Notes: generated from the sequence alone by a model not told the origin. Shown: positions 1 to 8,321, counted from the first letter of the stretch. The stretch: 33,250 bases of DNA from Dehalococcoidia bacterium (GCA_029936485.1 JAPYSM010000005.1:1-33250), one strand, 5' to 3'. A program made the numbers and translations.

Positions 1-258
1 GCGCCGTTCAAGTCTTTGTATTTCCTGCCGTTCGGCTCGGATTCCCGCTTCTGCAGCGGCTCTGGTCCTATTTCCTTCTTCTTTGGCTTCGAGCAGTATT
101 TCCCTGCTCCGTGCGTCAGCTCGGCGAATCTGTTGTTCTGCCGCCGCCCGTGCAGCTTCTTGCCGACGGGAGTTCAGTGCGCTACGGAGGTAGGTAATAC
201 CACCTGCCAGTGCGCTGACCAGTAGAGCCGTTATTACGGCAGTCAGGGCGAGGTCCAT
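1..258 (-). CDS. rny: Ribonuclease Y, N-terminal part (runs off left edge)
   Basis: The reverse strand from an ATG at 258 reads without a stop to the window edge (86 codons). The protein opens with a single hydrophobic segment (residues 3-21), then a charged Ala/Glu/Arg-rich coiled coil containing REILLEAKEEGNRTRAAAEA and ending RQEIQRLERR. This membrane anchor plus coiled coil is the characteristic start of RNase Y, the membrane-bound endoribonuclease that initiates mRNA decay. The KH and HD catalytic domains would lie beyond the left edge, so they cannot be checked. A strong ribosome site GAGGAGG (264-270) sits 5 nt before the ATG and fixes the start. The gene is divergent from the membrane protein at 478. 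Confidence 0.85.
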   Translation of the reverse strand, partial: MDLALTAVITALLVSALAGGITYLRSALNSRRQEAARAAAEQQIRRADARSREILLEAKEEGNRTRAAAEAGIRAERQEIQRLERR

Positions 259-477
259 GAGTACCTCCTCGACCGTCCTGCCTGGGGTTGACGAGCCGTT
301 TTTTGAGGTAGGCTCGCCGACATTTCCAGTACGGTCATACTAGAGTGGCCCTAATTACCAGTCAACACGACACACGGTCTCGGATAGAACTCTTGGGCAT
401 GTTGATTGTCATGCGAGAGCACTTATTTCAACATCACCGACGCGACGAAGAAGCCTCCAGAGGGCAATCCCGTTCTG

Positions 478-993
478 ATGGACGACTACTCGACTACATA
501 CGAAGAGAAGCTGGAAGCGCCCAAATGGCTGCGCTGGGTTTTACTTGCCGCGCCATTGCTGACAATCTCATCTATCGGAGTACGGATAGGCGCCGGTACT
601 GCTGGAGGCGCTGATGGTTTGTTTGCATGGATCGCCGCTGTCGTGTCGACCGCTGCGTTTTTGTTTGCGTATATGAATTTCTTGACGCTCCGTACAAATG
701 TCTCTAACGGTAAGTTCACCTTCAGGTATGGGGTGGTCCGCCACAGTGTTGTTATCGATCAGATCCAGTCGATAGAGGTCGATGGGTACCGATGGGCGCG
801 ATATGGCGGGTGGGGTTACAGCCGGGGGCCACTGGGGCGCAGGGCGTGGAGCATGCCGGGCGTTTCGGCGGGCGTTATGGTGGTGCTGCAGGAGTCAGGT
901 AAGCGACGAGAGTATTTCGTGTCGTCGCACGCGCCGTTGAGGTTGGAAGCGGCGATTCAGGCTGGGATGGTTTCGAGTAGCGACAACGCGTAG
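478..993 (+). CDS. Small membrane protein with PH-like (bPH) domain
   Basis: This 171-residue protein has two membrane segments near the N-terminus (about 17-37 and 46-68). A soluble beta-rich part follows with the pattern LRTNVSNGKFTFRYGVV, then IDQIQSIEVDGYRWARYGGWGYS, then a VVLQESGKRREYFVSSHAPLRLEAAI ending. This resembles bacterial PH-domain membrane proteins, in which a YGGWG-type motif precedes a final strand and helix. The role is unknown. I prefer the ATG at 478; the same frame opens further upstream at a TTG (406), but that extension looks non-coding and neither start has a convincing ribosome site. The stop codon lies inside a GTAGGGGCG repeat. Confidence 0.65.
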   Translation: MDDYSTTYEEKLEAPKWLRWVLLAAPLLTISSIGVRIGAGTAGGADGLFAWIAAVVSTAAFLFAYMNFLTLRTNVSNGKFTFRYGVVRHSVVIDQIQSIEVDGYRWARYGGWGYSRGPLGRRAWSMPGVSAGVMVVLQESGKRREYFVSSHAPLRLEAAIQAGMVSSSDNA

Positions 994-1037
994 GGGCGGT
1001 GCTTGCTTCGCCTGAGGGTATTGCTGTACGCCCCTGC
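990..1037. repeat. GTAGGGGCG-type intergenic inverted repeat, copy 1
   Basis: GTAGGGGCG (990-998) is followed 30 nt later by CGCCCCTGC (1029-1037), its inverse with one mismatch. The left arm contains the stop codon of the preceding gene. Related palindromes occur at about 2800-2845, 4519-4546 and 5763-5821. It could serve as a terminator hairpin, but no T-run follows. Confidence 0.45.
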
Positions 1038-1083
1038 GGCATCTCCGTTTTCAGATCAAACTGGTTGCAAACCTGCGACCTTA

Positions 1084-1138
1084 TACCCCTCACGCCTGCT
1101 GCACTTAGGCCTCTCTCGCTCTGGGGAGAGGGAGCAAT
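1084..1138 (-). repeat. CTCTCCC-type dispersed intergenic repeat, copy 1
   Basis: Read on the minus strand, this has CCCTCTCCCC, a short spacer, GAGAGAGG, about a dozen variable bases, then GCGTGAGGGG. The same layout (CTCTCCC hairpin, then GGTGAG...GGGG) occurs at 15426-15470, and its hairpin core occurs at 12884-12902. It lies between the convergent ends of the PH-like gene and the M81 gene. Repeats of this appearance are common between genes in many bacteria. Confidence 0.5.
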
Positions 1139-1162
1139 TTGATTTTGTACAAGTACCCTGAA

Positions 1163-2761
1163 TTACTGGTCACAATCCCCAAGACGCGACCCCGGATCGT
1201 ACGTCGCCTCTTCAAACGGGTATAGCGGGATTCGGCGTCGCTCGTAGGTGAAGGTTTCCAGATCTGCCGTTGTAACGCCGGGGGTGTTTACGAGGATCAC
1301 TTCTGCGGCGATGGGCTGGTATGCCGGGCGGGGCGACACGACGCCCTTGGCCACGATCACCCGATATTTCTCCGGCCAGATTCCGATGTGATACATCTGC
1401 TCGCGGCTGGTGTTGCCGCTCCGGCGACCTGTGAGGAGAATGGTGTGGTCGTCGGTGGTGTCCAGTCGAATACATGTTCCTGCCGAGAAGTATCGATAAC
1501 CGCCGTGGATCGGGCGTGTCTCCTCGAAATCGCCGTCGGAGATGGCCCGGACCTGGCCCGTTACCAGAACCGGCTCGCCATGCATATCGTCCGTCTTGCC
1601 GCCGACTTCAAACGTCATCTCAGCGCCGACGCCCGCTGCAACACAGGCTTCAACGGCTTCCGGGTCGTATAGCGACAACAACATCCCCTTCACGCCCATC
1701 TGCTTTGCCTGAGCCAGGATAAATGTGGAGTCCGCAGACGAGCCGCCGCCGATGTTGTCGCCGACATCCATCAGTACGATGGGACCTAAGTGGGAGTGCT
1801 CGTTATCGGCTACCGGCGCCGCCAGGGCGCTGCCGTCTGCGGGCACGAAGTTCGTCACGCCCTCCGGCTTGGGGCCTACGTACAGGTCTTCGGCCGTCGT
1901 CAGCGCGTCGATGATGCTAGGAACGGGCACATTCAGCTCAACCCGCTGATCCCATGCGCGAACGGCCATCCATCTAGCGGCCTCACGGGCTGCCGCCAGG
2001 TCATCGTCCGCTATCGCGATGAAGCTCATGCCCATCTCTGCGACATCGGCGTACGGGTAGCCCTCGGCAACGCTGGTGTCCAGGATTCCGGGTCGTTCGT
2101 TGGCGGTGATGGCGTCATCCACAAGCCCCTTCATCGGCTCCTCGCCGGTGAACTGCCGCACAATGTTGACGAGCACCGGGGGCGTCTCGATCCACTGGAC
2201 CGGCTTTGTCTTGCCCAGCGCGGCATCATAGATCAGATCGGCGGTCTTACGGCCGCGGATGCGCGTGTCAAGGTGAGGATTGGTGCGCCAGACAACACAC
2301 GCCGTTGTGCGTTCGATCAAGTCACGCGAGATGTTGGAGTGCATGTCGAGCGTGATGCCCACAGGGATGTCCGGGCCGACGATTTCACGTATCGCGCGGG
2401 CGAACTCAGCGTCCATGTCCGGGAACTCTTCGGAGACTGCGGCGCCGTGATTCGCTATCAAGACAGCGCCCCACGGGCCCTGGTCGCGCAGCATCCCCAA
2501 CATCTCGCCTGCGAGCCTGTCGTATGCGTCTTTCGTGATGGTGCCGATCGGTCCCGTGCGGGCGAACATCAGCGGGACGAGCTCAAAGTCCAATTCTCGG
2601 GACGCCTCTAAATAGCCGGCGATCGTGTAGTTAGAGTCCCCATGACGCTCGATGATCTCTGCGCCGCGAAGCAGCTCGACCTCCACAAACTTGTCGTACT
2701 CGGCAGGCACCCGTGAGAAGGTGTTGGTCTCATGGGAAATGCCCAGGGTGGCGATGCGCAT
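1163..2761 (-). CDS. M81 family metallopeptidase, MlrC-like
   Basis: This 532-residue protein matches the MlrC/M81 family across its length. The start MRIATLGISHETNTFS carries the family HETN motif (10-13). HGAAVS (105-110), DMHSN (139-143) and NPHLD (161-165) are likely metal-binding motifs. The C-terminal domain has DVGDNIGGGSSADST (332-346) and ends with GVVSPRPAY and PLYPFE. MlrC acts on linear microcystin, but most relatives have unknown substrates, so the family is safer than the reaction. The ATG at 2761 is preceded by AGGACA. It lies downstream of the enolase cluster on the same strand but more than 500 bp away, so co-transcription is uncertain. A long open frame on the opposite strand (1790-2611) is a coding shadow. 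Confidence 0.9.
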   Translation of the reverse strand: MRIATLGISHETNTFSRVPAEYDKFVEVELLRGAEIIERHGDSNYTIAGYLEASRELDFELVPLMFARTGPIGTITKDAYDRLAGEMLGMLRDQGPWGAVLIANHGAAVSEEFPDMDAEFARAIREIVGPDIPVGITLDMHSNISRDLIERTTACVVWRTNPHLDTRIRGRKTADLIYDAALGKTKPVQWIETPPVLVNIVRQFTGEEPMKGLVDDAITANERPGILDTSVAEGYPYADVAEMGMSFIAIADDDLAAAREAARWMAVRAWDQRVELNVPVPSIIDALTTAEDLYVGPKPEGVTNFVPADGSALAAPVADNEHSHLGPIVLMDVGDNIGGGSSADSTFILAQAKQMGVKGMLLSLYDPEAVEACVAAGVGAEMTFEVGGKTDDMHGEPVLVTGQVRAISDGDFEETRPIHGGYRYFSAGTCIRLDTTDDHTILLTGRRSGNTSREQMYHIGIWPEKYRVIVAKGVVSPRPAYQPIAAEVILVNTPGVTTADLETFTYERRRIPLYPFEEATYDPGSRLGDCDQ

Positions 2762-2799
2762 TTAGTGTCCTGTCAGAGCTTGATGAGTTGTCAGGTTTG

Positions 2800-2845
2800 G
2801 GGCGGTTCTTGGCCCGCCCAAAAGTGGTCTGTTGACCGCCCCTAC
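2800..2845. repeat. GTAGGGGCG-type intergenic repeat, copy 2 (rearranged)
   Basis: GGGCGG (2800-2805) and CCGCCC (2814-2819) form one stem. Next comes GGTCTGTTGACCGCCCCTAC (2826-2845), which differs by one base from the right half of the palindrome at 4519-4546. This shows that the two are copies of one element with a changed left arm. Confidence 0.55.
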
Positions 2846-2961
2846 TGCGTTATCGACGAGTCGAGCGTTCAGCCTTCATAGACATACTTTCCCCCGACCG
2901 ACCTGCAAATGTCGCCTTTAACCCTAGTACATAACACGAGTGTGTAATGGATTTCGGAATA

Positions 2962-3270
2962 ATGCCGAAACGGAAAGCTTCTTGGGCGATCATCGTATGG
3001 ACTGCGCTGATGGCGATATGAATCTCCGGTGGAATATCAGACCGTGCTGCTCAAGATTGCCCAACCGGAGACGAGTTATGTGTTGGCGCTTCTGACGTTG
3101 GGACCGCTATCGGCGTAACACTACTTTTCGTTTTATGGTTCATGGGATTTGTGGTGACGTCGTTGATTTGGTTTATGTCACGTCCCCGGCATCGAGTTTG
3201 CCCGTAATGTGGTACTAATGTGAAGCCCGGATTAACGGTCTGCCCTAGCTGTCACTATGACTTCGCCGCC
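2962..3270 (+). pseudogene. Relic of a small zinc-ribbon membrane protein (two in-frame stops)
   Basis: One frame reads MPKRKASWAIIVWTALMAI, a TGA stop (3019-3021), then ISGGISDRAAQDCPTGDELC, a hydrophobic segment (TLLFVLWFMGFVVTSLIWFM), SRPRHRVCP, a TAA stop (3205-3207), and CGTNVKPGLTVCPSCHYDFAA. The frame never shifts. The first stop falls where Trp would fit in an N-terminal membrane segment. The second falls inside the first CPxCG knuckle of a two-knuckle zinc ribbon whose second knuckle, CPSC, is intact. I read this as a recently inactivated gene for a protein of roughly 100 residues with two membrane segments and a C-terminal zinc ribbon. The original end is not clear; the open frame continues into the 3' end of the next gene. 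Confidence 0.6.
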
Positions 3271-3314
3271 GTGTTGAACAGTTCTGCTTGGCACCGGTCA
3301 CCGGACCTCACAGA

Positions 3315-4481
3315 TTACCCGTTGTACGCGTGCTTTTCGGCGGCCGCTTCGTTGAGATCACAGCCCCAGCCGGGACCGTCCGGGATTGTCATGTAGCCAT
3401 CCTTAAGCTCGGGTACGGCGGTCGTTAGTTCGTCACGCCAGGGTGATGAATCGATATCGGTCTCCATGATCCGCACGTTCGGCACCATCGCCGTGAACTG
3501 GAGGCTCTGGAACGTCGCCAGGTGTGACGTGTAGTTGTGCGGGGCAATGTTCATCTCGTACAACTCGGCGAGGTCGGCGACTTTTTTCGCCTGGCTGAAA
3601 CCCTGCCACGGCACGTCTATCTTGACGGTGTCCATCGCCCGGAGATCGAAGAAACGCTTGTACTCACGTACTCCTAGAAGTTGCTCGCCTGTGCAGATGG
3701 GGGTGCGTGTCGACGACCTGATCTCGGCCAGCGGCTCCGGCTCAAATCGATCAAACTCCAGCCACATCAGGTTGTATGGCTCAAGCGCCCGCGCAAGCCT
3801 GATAGCGGCTTCCGTCTTGAACTCGTAGTGGATGTCGAGTGCGATACCGACTTTCGGTCCGGCGGCTTCCCTCATGACGGAGATCTGCTGGACGGCATGG
3901 TCGATCAAGTTCTGGTCGGCGTTCTGATCGAAATCGCCGGCGAACACGTCTCTCATCCTCCGGGAGGGATCGCCCGGGAAGATAATGTTTGATTTGAACG
4001 CGCTGAACCCGGCGTCGGTGGCTTCCCTTACACAGTCGGCGACATCGTCCCAGGTTCGGAGTGGTGCGACGCCCAGCTCTCCCGCCCGTTGGGCACGGTA
4101 GGACGCGAGGTGGGACCAGTACACCTTCTGGCGCTTCCTGAACGGCCCGCCGAGAAGCTCATATACGGGCTTCCCGGCCTCCTTGCCCTTGATGTCCCAG
4201 AGGGCCAACTCGATCCCGGCGATTGCCATCGATGTAGCACCACCGGACACCTGCGCCGTCTTGCGATACATGTCGAGATAGTGGCGCTCCACCGGGGCCG
4301 GGTCTTTGCCAATGAGCGTTGCGCCGATATCCTCAACCAGCCCAACCTGCCCCTTCGGGTAGGAGCCGGAGCCGAACTGGCTGTAACCAGTGATCCCGGC
4401 GTCTGTGCGTACGATGCCGAAGAGCCAGGGTCCGCCTCCACCGGTGTCTACAACTCGGGTTTCGATTGCGGTGATTTTCAT
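3315..4481 (-). CDS. Enolase-superfamily (MR/MLE-type) enzyme, paralog 5 of 5
   Basis: This 388-residue member of the mandelate racemase/muconate lactonizing group has the N-terminal capping domain (MKITAIETRVVDTGG) followed by the barrel. Expected catalytic residues are visible: FKSN (Lys163, Asn165), metal ligands Asp216 in ALDIHYEF, Glu242 in WLEFD and Glu266 in CTGEQLLG, and His315 in APHNYTSH. The K-x-N motif and D-x-H are like galactonate dehydratase, so dehydration of a sugar acid is the best guess; the substrate is unknown. It is the only one of the five with His218 (DIH), the others having Asn. It is last in transcription order, 87 bp after its neighbour. The weak ribosome site is GGAT, 9 nt before the ATG. 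Confidence 0.93.
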   Translation of the reverse strand: MKITAIETRVVDTGGGGPWLFGIVRTDAGITGYSQFGSGSYPKGQVGLVEDIGATLIGKDPAPVERHYLDMYRKTAQVSGGATSMAIAGIELALWDIKGKEAGKPVYELLGGPFRKRQKVYWSHLASYRAQRAGELGVAPLRTWDDVADCVREATDAGFSAFKSNIIFPGDPSRRMRDVFAGDFDQNADQNLIDHAVQQISVMREAAGPKVGIALDIHYEFKTEAAIRLARALEPYNLMWLEFDRFEPEPLAEIRSSTRTPICTGEQLLGVREYKRFFDLRAMDTVKIDVPWQGFSQAKKVADLAELYEMNIAPHNYTSHLATFQSLQFTAMVPNVRIMETDIDSSPWRDELTTAVPELKDGYMTIPDGPGWGCDLNEAAAEKHAYNG

Positions 4482-4518
4482 GGGGAATTATCCGTTCGTT
4501 GGGTATTGGCGAAAGGCC

Positions 4519-4546
4519 GTAGGGGCGGTCTGTTGATCGCCCCTAC
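4519..4546. repeat. GTAGGGGCG-type intergenic palindrome, copy 3
   Basis: GTAGGGGCGGTC (4519-4530), a TGTT loop, then GATCGCCCCTAC (4535-4546). The arms are 12 nt with one mismatch that would still wobble-pair. It sits in the 87-bp gap between two enolase genes, where it could act as an mRNA-stabilising or attenuating hairpin. Confidence 0.75.
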
Positions 4547-4568
4547 ACGTTTATTGAACGAGAATCGT

Positions 4569-5735
4569 CTAACCCGTATAGGCGTACTTTTTCAGGGCCA
4601 ATTCGTCCAGGTCGCAGCCCCAGCCTGGCTCCTGCGGGATGGCCATGTAGCCGTCTTTTATATCCGGGAGCACGGTCGTCAGCTCGTCACGCCACGGCGC
4701 TGCGTCCACGTCCGATTCCATGATCCTGACGTTCGATACCGAGGCGGTCAGGTTCAAGCTCTGGAAGCTGGACAGGTGTGATCCATAGTTGTGCGGGGCG
4801 ATGTTCAGGTCGTAAGTCTCGGCGAGGTCCGCCACCTTCTTGGATTGCGAGAATCCCTGCCACTGCACATCCACCTTCACCGTGTCCATTGCGTGGCGCT
4901 TGAAGTAGGGCTGGTACTGTCGCACGCCGAGGAGCTGCTCCCCTGAGCAGATCGGCGTAGTGGTCGATGCCTTAAGCTGGGCCAGCGCCTGCGGATCCTG
5001 GTTGTCGATCTCCAGCCACATCAGATCGTGTGCCTCAAGCTCGCGTGCGATGCGGATGGCGCCTTCTGTTTTGAAGTTGTAGTTGATGTCCAGCGCTATG
5101 CCGATATCAGGGCCAACGGCCGACCGCATCGCGCCGATCTGTCCTTCGACGTGATGAACCAGTTCCGTGGTCGCGTTCTGGTCGTCAGCCTGGAAGAATC
5201 CCTGGTTGATTGCGCTCGATTTTTCGCCGTGGAAGATGATGTTCGTCTTGAACGCCGTGTAGCCGCGTTCAACTGCCTCGGCTGCGCAATCAGCAACGTC
5301 TTCCAGCGTTACCAGCGGTGTGCCGCCGTAGAACTCGGCGTTACCAGCGCGATACGTCGCGAGATGGGACCAGTAGACGCGTTGCCTATCCCGGTGCGGG
5401 CCGCCAACGAGCTGGTGGACCGGCACGCCGTAGCGCTTGCCCTTGATGTCCCAGAGGGCGAGCTCGATTCCTGCAATCGCCATCGCGTTGGCGCCGCCGG
5501 ACATCGAACGTGTTTGCCGGTACATGTCCATGTAGAACTTTTCGACCGGGTCCGGGTCTTTGCCGATCAGCCAGCCGGACAGGTCTTCAATGATCCCCGG
5601 AAGGCCCTTCGATAGCTTGCCCTCACCGAACTGGCTGTATCCGGTGATGCCCTCGTCCGTCCGCACGGCGCAGAAGAGCCATGCTCCCCAACCGCCGGAC
5701 TTGACTGCAAAGGTATCGATTGCGGTGATCTTCAT
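4569..5735 (-). CDS. Enolase-superfamily (MR/MLE-type) enzyme, paralog 4 of 5
   Basis: This 388-residue protein aligns without gaps to its downstream neighbour at 3315. Catalytic positions: FKTN (Lys163, Asn165), Asp216 in ALDINYNF, Glu242 in WLEIDNQ, Glu266 in CSGEQLLG, and His315 in APHNYGSH. It has Asn218 where the last paralog has His. The conserved block FKTEGAIRIARELE follows the first metal ligand, and AMDTVKVDVQWQGFSQSKK precedes the His315 loop; both blocks are close to invariant among the five. Divalent-metal-dependent proton abstraction from a carboxylate substrate is the family chemistry; the specific acid is not predictable here. The ATG at 5735 has GGACAA about 6 nt upstream. 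Confidence 0.93.
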   Translation of the reverse strand: MKITAIDTFAVKSGGWGAWLFCAVRTDEGITGYSQFGEGKLSKGLPGIIEDLSGWLIGKDPDPVEKFYMDMYRQTRSMSGGANAMAIAGIELALWDIKGKRYGVPVHQLVGGPHRDRQRVYWSHLATYRAGNAEFYGGTPLVTLEDVADCAAEAVERGYTAFKTNIIFHGEKSSAINQGFFQADDQNATTELVHHVEGQIGAMRSAVGPDIGIALDINYNFKTEGAIRIARELEAHDLMWLEIDNQDPQALAQLKASTTTPICSGEQLLGVRQYQPYFKRHAMDTVKVDVQWQGFSQSKKVADLAETYDLNIAPHNYGSHLSSFQSLNLTASVSNVRIMESDVDAAPWRDELTTVLPDIKDGYMAIPQEPGWGCDLDELALKKYAYTG

Positions 5736-5762
5736 GTGATGTTGTCCAATTGGAGGTTGGTA

Positions 5763-5821
5763 GTAGGGGCGTATGGCAATACAACCTCTTGCGTGTCAAC
5801 CATGGGCGTATTGCCATACGC
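5763..5821. repeat. GTAGGGGCG-type long inverted repeat, copy 4
   Basis: GCGTATGGCAATAC (5769-5782) and GTATTGCCATACGC (5808-5821) are perfect 14-bp inverted arms separated by 25 nt. The left arm is preceded by GTAGGG, making it a variant of the family at 4519. It occupies most of the gap between two enolase genes and ends 8 nt from the 3' end of the upstream one. Confidence 0.75.
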
Positions 5822-5829
5822 GTCTTTGT

Positions 5830-6996
5830 CTAACCCTTGAATTCGTACTTCTTCGCTGCGACTTCATCCAGCTCGGTGCCCCATCCGGGAGCCGTCGGGA
5901 TGGTCATGAAACCGTCTTTGATTTCCGGGACGTTTGTGGTGATTTCGTCGCGCCACGGCGCTGAGTCCACGTCCGATTCCATGATGCGCACGTTGGATAC
6001 AGCGGCAGTCAGGTTCAGGCTCTGGAACGAGGACAGGTGTGAGTTGTAGTTGTGCGGAGCGATGTTCATCTCGTACACCTCCGCCAGCTCTGCGACCTTC
6101 TTAGCTTGAGAGAAGCCCTGCCACTGCACATCCACCTTGACGGTGTCCATGGCGTGCTTCCGGAAGTAGGGCTGGTACTGGCGCAAGCCAAGAAGCTGCT
6201 CGCCTGTTGTGATCGGAGTGCGCTGCTGCATCTTGAGCTGCAGAAGAGCGTCCGGGTCCTGGTTGTCAATCTCCATCCAGTACAACTCGTACTCTTCAAG
6301 CGCCCGGCCGATAGCTATCGCGCCCTCTGTTTTGAAGTTGTAGTTGATGTCCAGGAGGATATCGATGTCCGGCCCAACAGCCTCGCGCATCGCACCGATC
6401 TGCCTCTTGGTGTGCCTGACAAGGTCGGTCGGGGCGTTCTGGTCGTTAGACCCCGCAAACATGTTGCCGATCATCGACGGGTTCTCACCAGGGAAGATGA
6501 TATTGGTCTTGAACGCCGTGTAACCGGCGTCCACGGCCTCTCGCGCGCAGTCGGCCAAGTCATCCATAGTGCGCAGCGGCGGCGTGCCCATCTCTGCGGA
6601 TCGACGTGTCCTGTAGGTGGCTAGGTGTGACCAGTAGACGCGCTGCTTCTCGCGGAACGGGCCGCCAACAAGGCTGTACACCGGTACTCCGTGGTATTTG
6701 CCCTTGATGTCCCAGAGCGCCAGCTCGATACCGGCCATCGCCATCGCGGTCGCCCCACCGGTCTCGGCGCGCCTGTGGCGGTACATGTCCATAAAGATCT
6801 TGTCGACCGGAAGCGGGTCCGTCCCGATAAGGCTTCGGCTCAGGTCTTCTATCAGCGCCGGGAGACCACGGTAAAGTGCGCCCTGTCCGTACTCGCCGTA
6901 TCCCGTGATACCGGCGTCCGTCCGGATGGCGCAGAACAACCACGGGCCGCGACCACCGCTGTCGACAAGGAAGTTCTCGATTGCTGTGATTTTCAT
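5830..6996 (-). CDS. Enolase-superfamily (MR/MLE-type) enzyme, paralog 3 of 5
   Basis: The protein has 388 residues, again gap-free against the two downstream paralogs. Visible active-site residues are Lys163/Asn165 (FKTN), Asp216 (LLDINYNF), Glu242 (WMEIDNQ), Glu266 (TTGEQLLG) and His315 (APHNYNSH). The segment QLKMQQRTPITTG replaces the usual QLKxSTxT of the siblings, and the capping-domain loop (about 38-46, QGALYRGLP) also differs, which is where MR-type enzymes usually read their substrate. The ribosome site GGACAAACACAA-ATG matches the spacing at the neighbouring paralog. It starts 45 bp after the preceding gene in the cluster. Confidence 0.93.
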   Translation of the reverse strand: MKITAIENFLVDSGGRGPWLFCAIRTDAGITGYGEYGQGALYRGLPALIEDLSRSLIGTDPLPVDKIFMDMYRHRRAETGGATAMAMAGIELALWDIKGKYHGVPVYSLVGGPFREKQRVYWSHLATYRTRRSAEMGTPPLRTMDDLADCAREAVDAGYTAFKTNIIFPGENPSMIGNMFAGSNDQNAPTDLVRHTKRQIGAMREAVGPDIDILLDINYNFKTEGAIAIGRALEEYELYWMEIDNQDPDALLQLKMQQRTPITTGEQLLGLRQYQPYFRKHAMDTVKVDVQWQGFSQAKKVAELAEVYEMNIAPHNYNSHLSSFQSLNLTAAVSNVRIMESDVDSAPWRDEITTNVPEIKDGFMTIPTAPGWGTELDEVAAKKYEFKG

Positions 6997-7041
6997 TTGT
7001 GTTTGTCCGATCCGTTAATGAGGGATGCGCAGATGCGGTAG

Positions 7042-8208
7042 TTATTTATTCCAGGCGTATTTCTTCAGCGCGTCCTCGTTGAGGTCGCATCCCCATCCGG
7101 GGGTGGTTGGAACCATCATGTAGCTGTCAATCACCTCTGGTCGTTCGGTGAACAGTTCGAATCGCCACGGAACACCCTCAGGGTCGCTCTCCATAATTCG
7201 GACATTGGAGACCGAAGCGCACAAATGTACCGACTGGAAGCTGGCTAGCTCTGATGCCGGATTGTGCGGTGCGATATTCAATTCGTAGGTCTCGGCCAGG
7301 TCGGCGACCTTCTTGGAAACGCCGAATCCTTGCCACTGCACGTCTACCTTGACCGTGTCCATGGCGTGGGCCTCGAAGTAAGGCAGGTACTCACGCATCG
7401 TGAAGTGCTGTTCGCCGGAGCAGAGCAACGTGGAGGTAGACGCCTTCAGTTGCGCCAGCGCCTCCGGGTCTTCGTTGTCATGCTCAATCCAGAACAGGTT
7501 GTACGGCTCTAGAGCACGGGCAACCCTGATGGCGCCTTCAGTTTTGAAGTTGTAGTTGATGTCCAGAAGGATATCGACGTCGTCTCCGACCGCGTCACGC
7601 ATTACTTCGATCTGTTTCGTGGCGTGCCGTACCACGTCCGTGTCTGCGCGCTGGTCGTGGCTCTTGCCGTCACGGCTTTGTGAGATAGCCCGAGGGGTCT
7701 CGCCCGGCCACAGGATGTTGGTTTTGAACGCCGTGTATCCCGCCGCAGGGACCTCCTGCGCCGCGGCCGCCACTGCGGCCCAATCCTTTAGAGGCTTGTC
7801 GGGAGCCAACGTCGGGTCGCCCGCGCGAGCGCTGGCGAGGTGACTCCAGTAGACACGCTGCTTGTCCCGGTACGGCCCTCCCAGCAGGTTGTTGACCGGC
7901 ACGCCCATCGCCTTCCCCTTGATGTCCCAGCACGCCAGCTCGATCGCAGCGATGCCCATGTTCACAAGGCCACCCGGGGCCTGTCGCATCAGGCGGTACA
8001 GGTCAAAGTAAAGCTTCTCGACCGCCTCGGGGTCTTTGCCGATCACATGCGGCTTGAAGTCCTCGATCAGCCCGACCAGCGCGTGCGATGCGACGCCCGA
8101 TCCGAACTCACCGTATCCGGTAATACCGGCGTCAGTGCGCACGGCGGAGAACAGCCAGGGTCGGCGGCCTCCATCGACTACAAATATTTCTACATCTGTG
8201 ATCTTCAC
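7042..8208 (-). CDS. Enolase-superfamily (MR/MLE-type) enzyme, paralog 2 of 5
   Basis: I place the start at a GTG (8208), giving VKITDVEIFVVDGG and exactly 388 residues like the siblings. AGGACGTAAGAAC just upstream provides the ribosome site. The frame stays open to a TTG at 8310, but that stretch has no homology to the family start. Catalytic residues are Lys162/Asn164, Asp216 (LLDINYNF), Glu242 (WIEHDNE), Glu266 (CSGEQHFT) and His315. It is the most divergent copy: the loop after His315 is HNPASE rather than HNYxSH, so the second histidine (320) is Glu, and the insert at 172-188 is rich in charged residues. With the paralog at 8322 it forms a subgroup with a one-residue deletion near 17 and a compensating insertion near 180. 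Confidence 0.92.
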   Translation of the reverse strand: MKITDVEIFVVDGGRRPWLFSAVRTDAGITGYGEFGSGVASHALVGLIEDFKPHVIGKDPEAVEKLYFDLYRLMRQAPGGLVNMGIAAIELACWDIKGKAMGVPVNNLLGGPYRDKQRVYWSHLASARAGDPTLAPDKPLKDWAAVAAAAQEVPAAGYTAFKTNILWPGETPRAISQSRDGKSHDQRADTDVVRHATKQIEVMRDAVGDDVDILLDINYNFKTEGAIRVARALEPYNLFWIEHDNEDPEALAQLKASTSTLLCSGEQHFTMREYLPYFEAHAMDTVKVDVQWQGFGVSKKVADLAETYELNIAPHNPASELASFQSVHLCASVSNVRIMESDPEGVPWRFELFTERPEVIDSYMMVPTTPGWGCDLNEDALKKYAWNK

Positions 8209-8321
8209 GTTCTTACGTCCTATCGAATGCTTCCGGCAATTTGTCTCTAACGAGTACGGCAATACGCTCGAAGATCGGCGTGCCCTGAGGCTCTCAAAGG
8301 ATCGCCTCAAATAAGCACTCC

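Noticed and set aside
1790-2611. Long plus-strand open frame of 273 codons
   Set aside because: It is antisense to the well-supported M81 peptidase, has no recognisable domain, and is expected as a shadow in moderately GC-rich coding DNA.
3019-3021. TGA in the zinc-ribbon relic as a second selenocysteine codon
   Set aside because: The position lies in a hydrophobic segment after Ala-Ile, where Trp fits, with no Cys partner, and a TAA interrupts the same frame later. Gene decay is simpler.
990-5821. CRISPR array
   Set aside because: The repeats are palindromic, few, irregularly spaced by whole genes, and no cas genes are present.
8209-8310. N-terminal extension of the enolase at 7042 from a TTG
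   Set aside because: The extension has no family similarity, whereas the GTG at 8208 gives the same length and start as all siblings and has a ribosome site.
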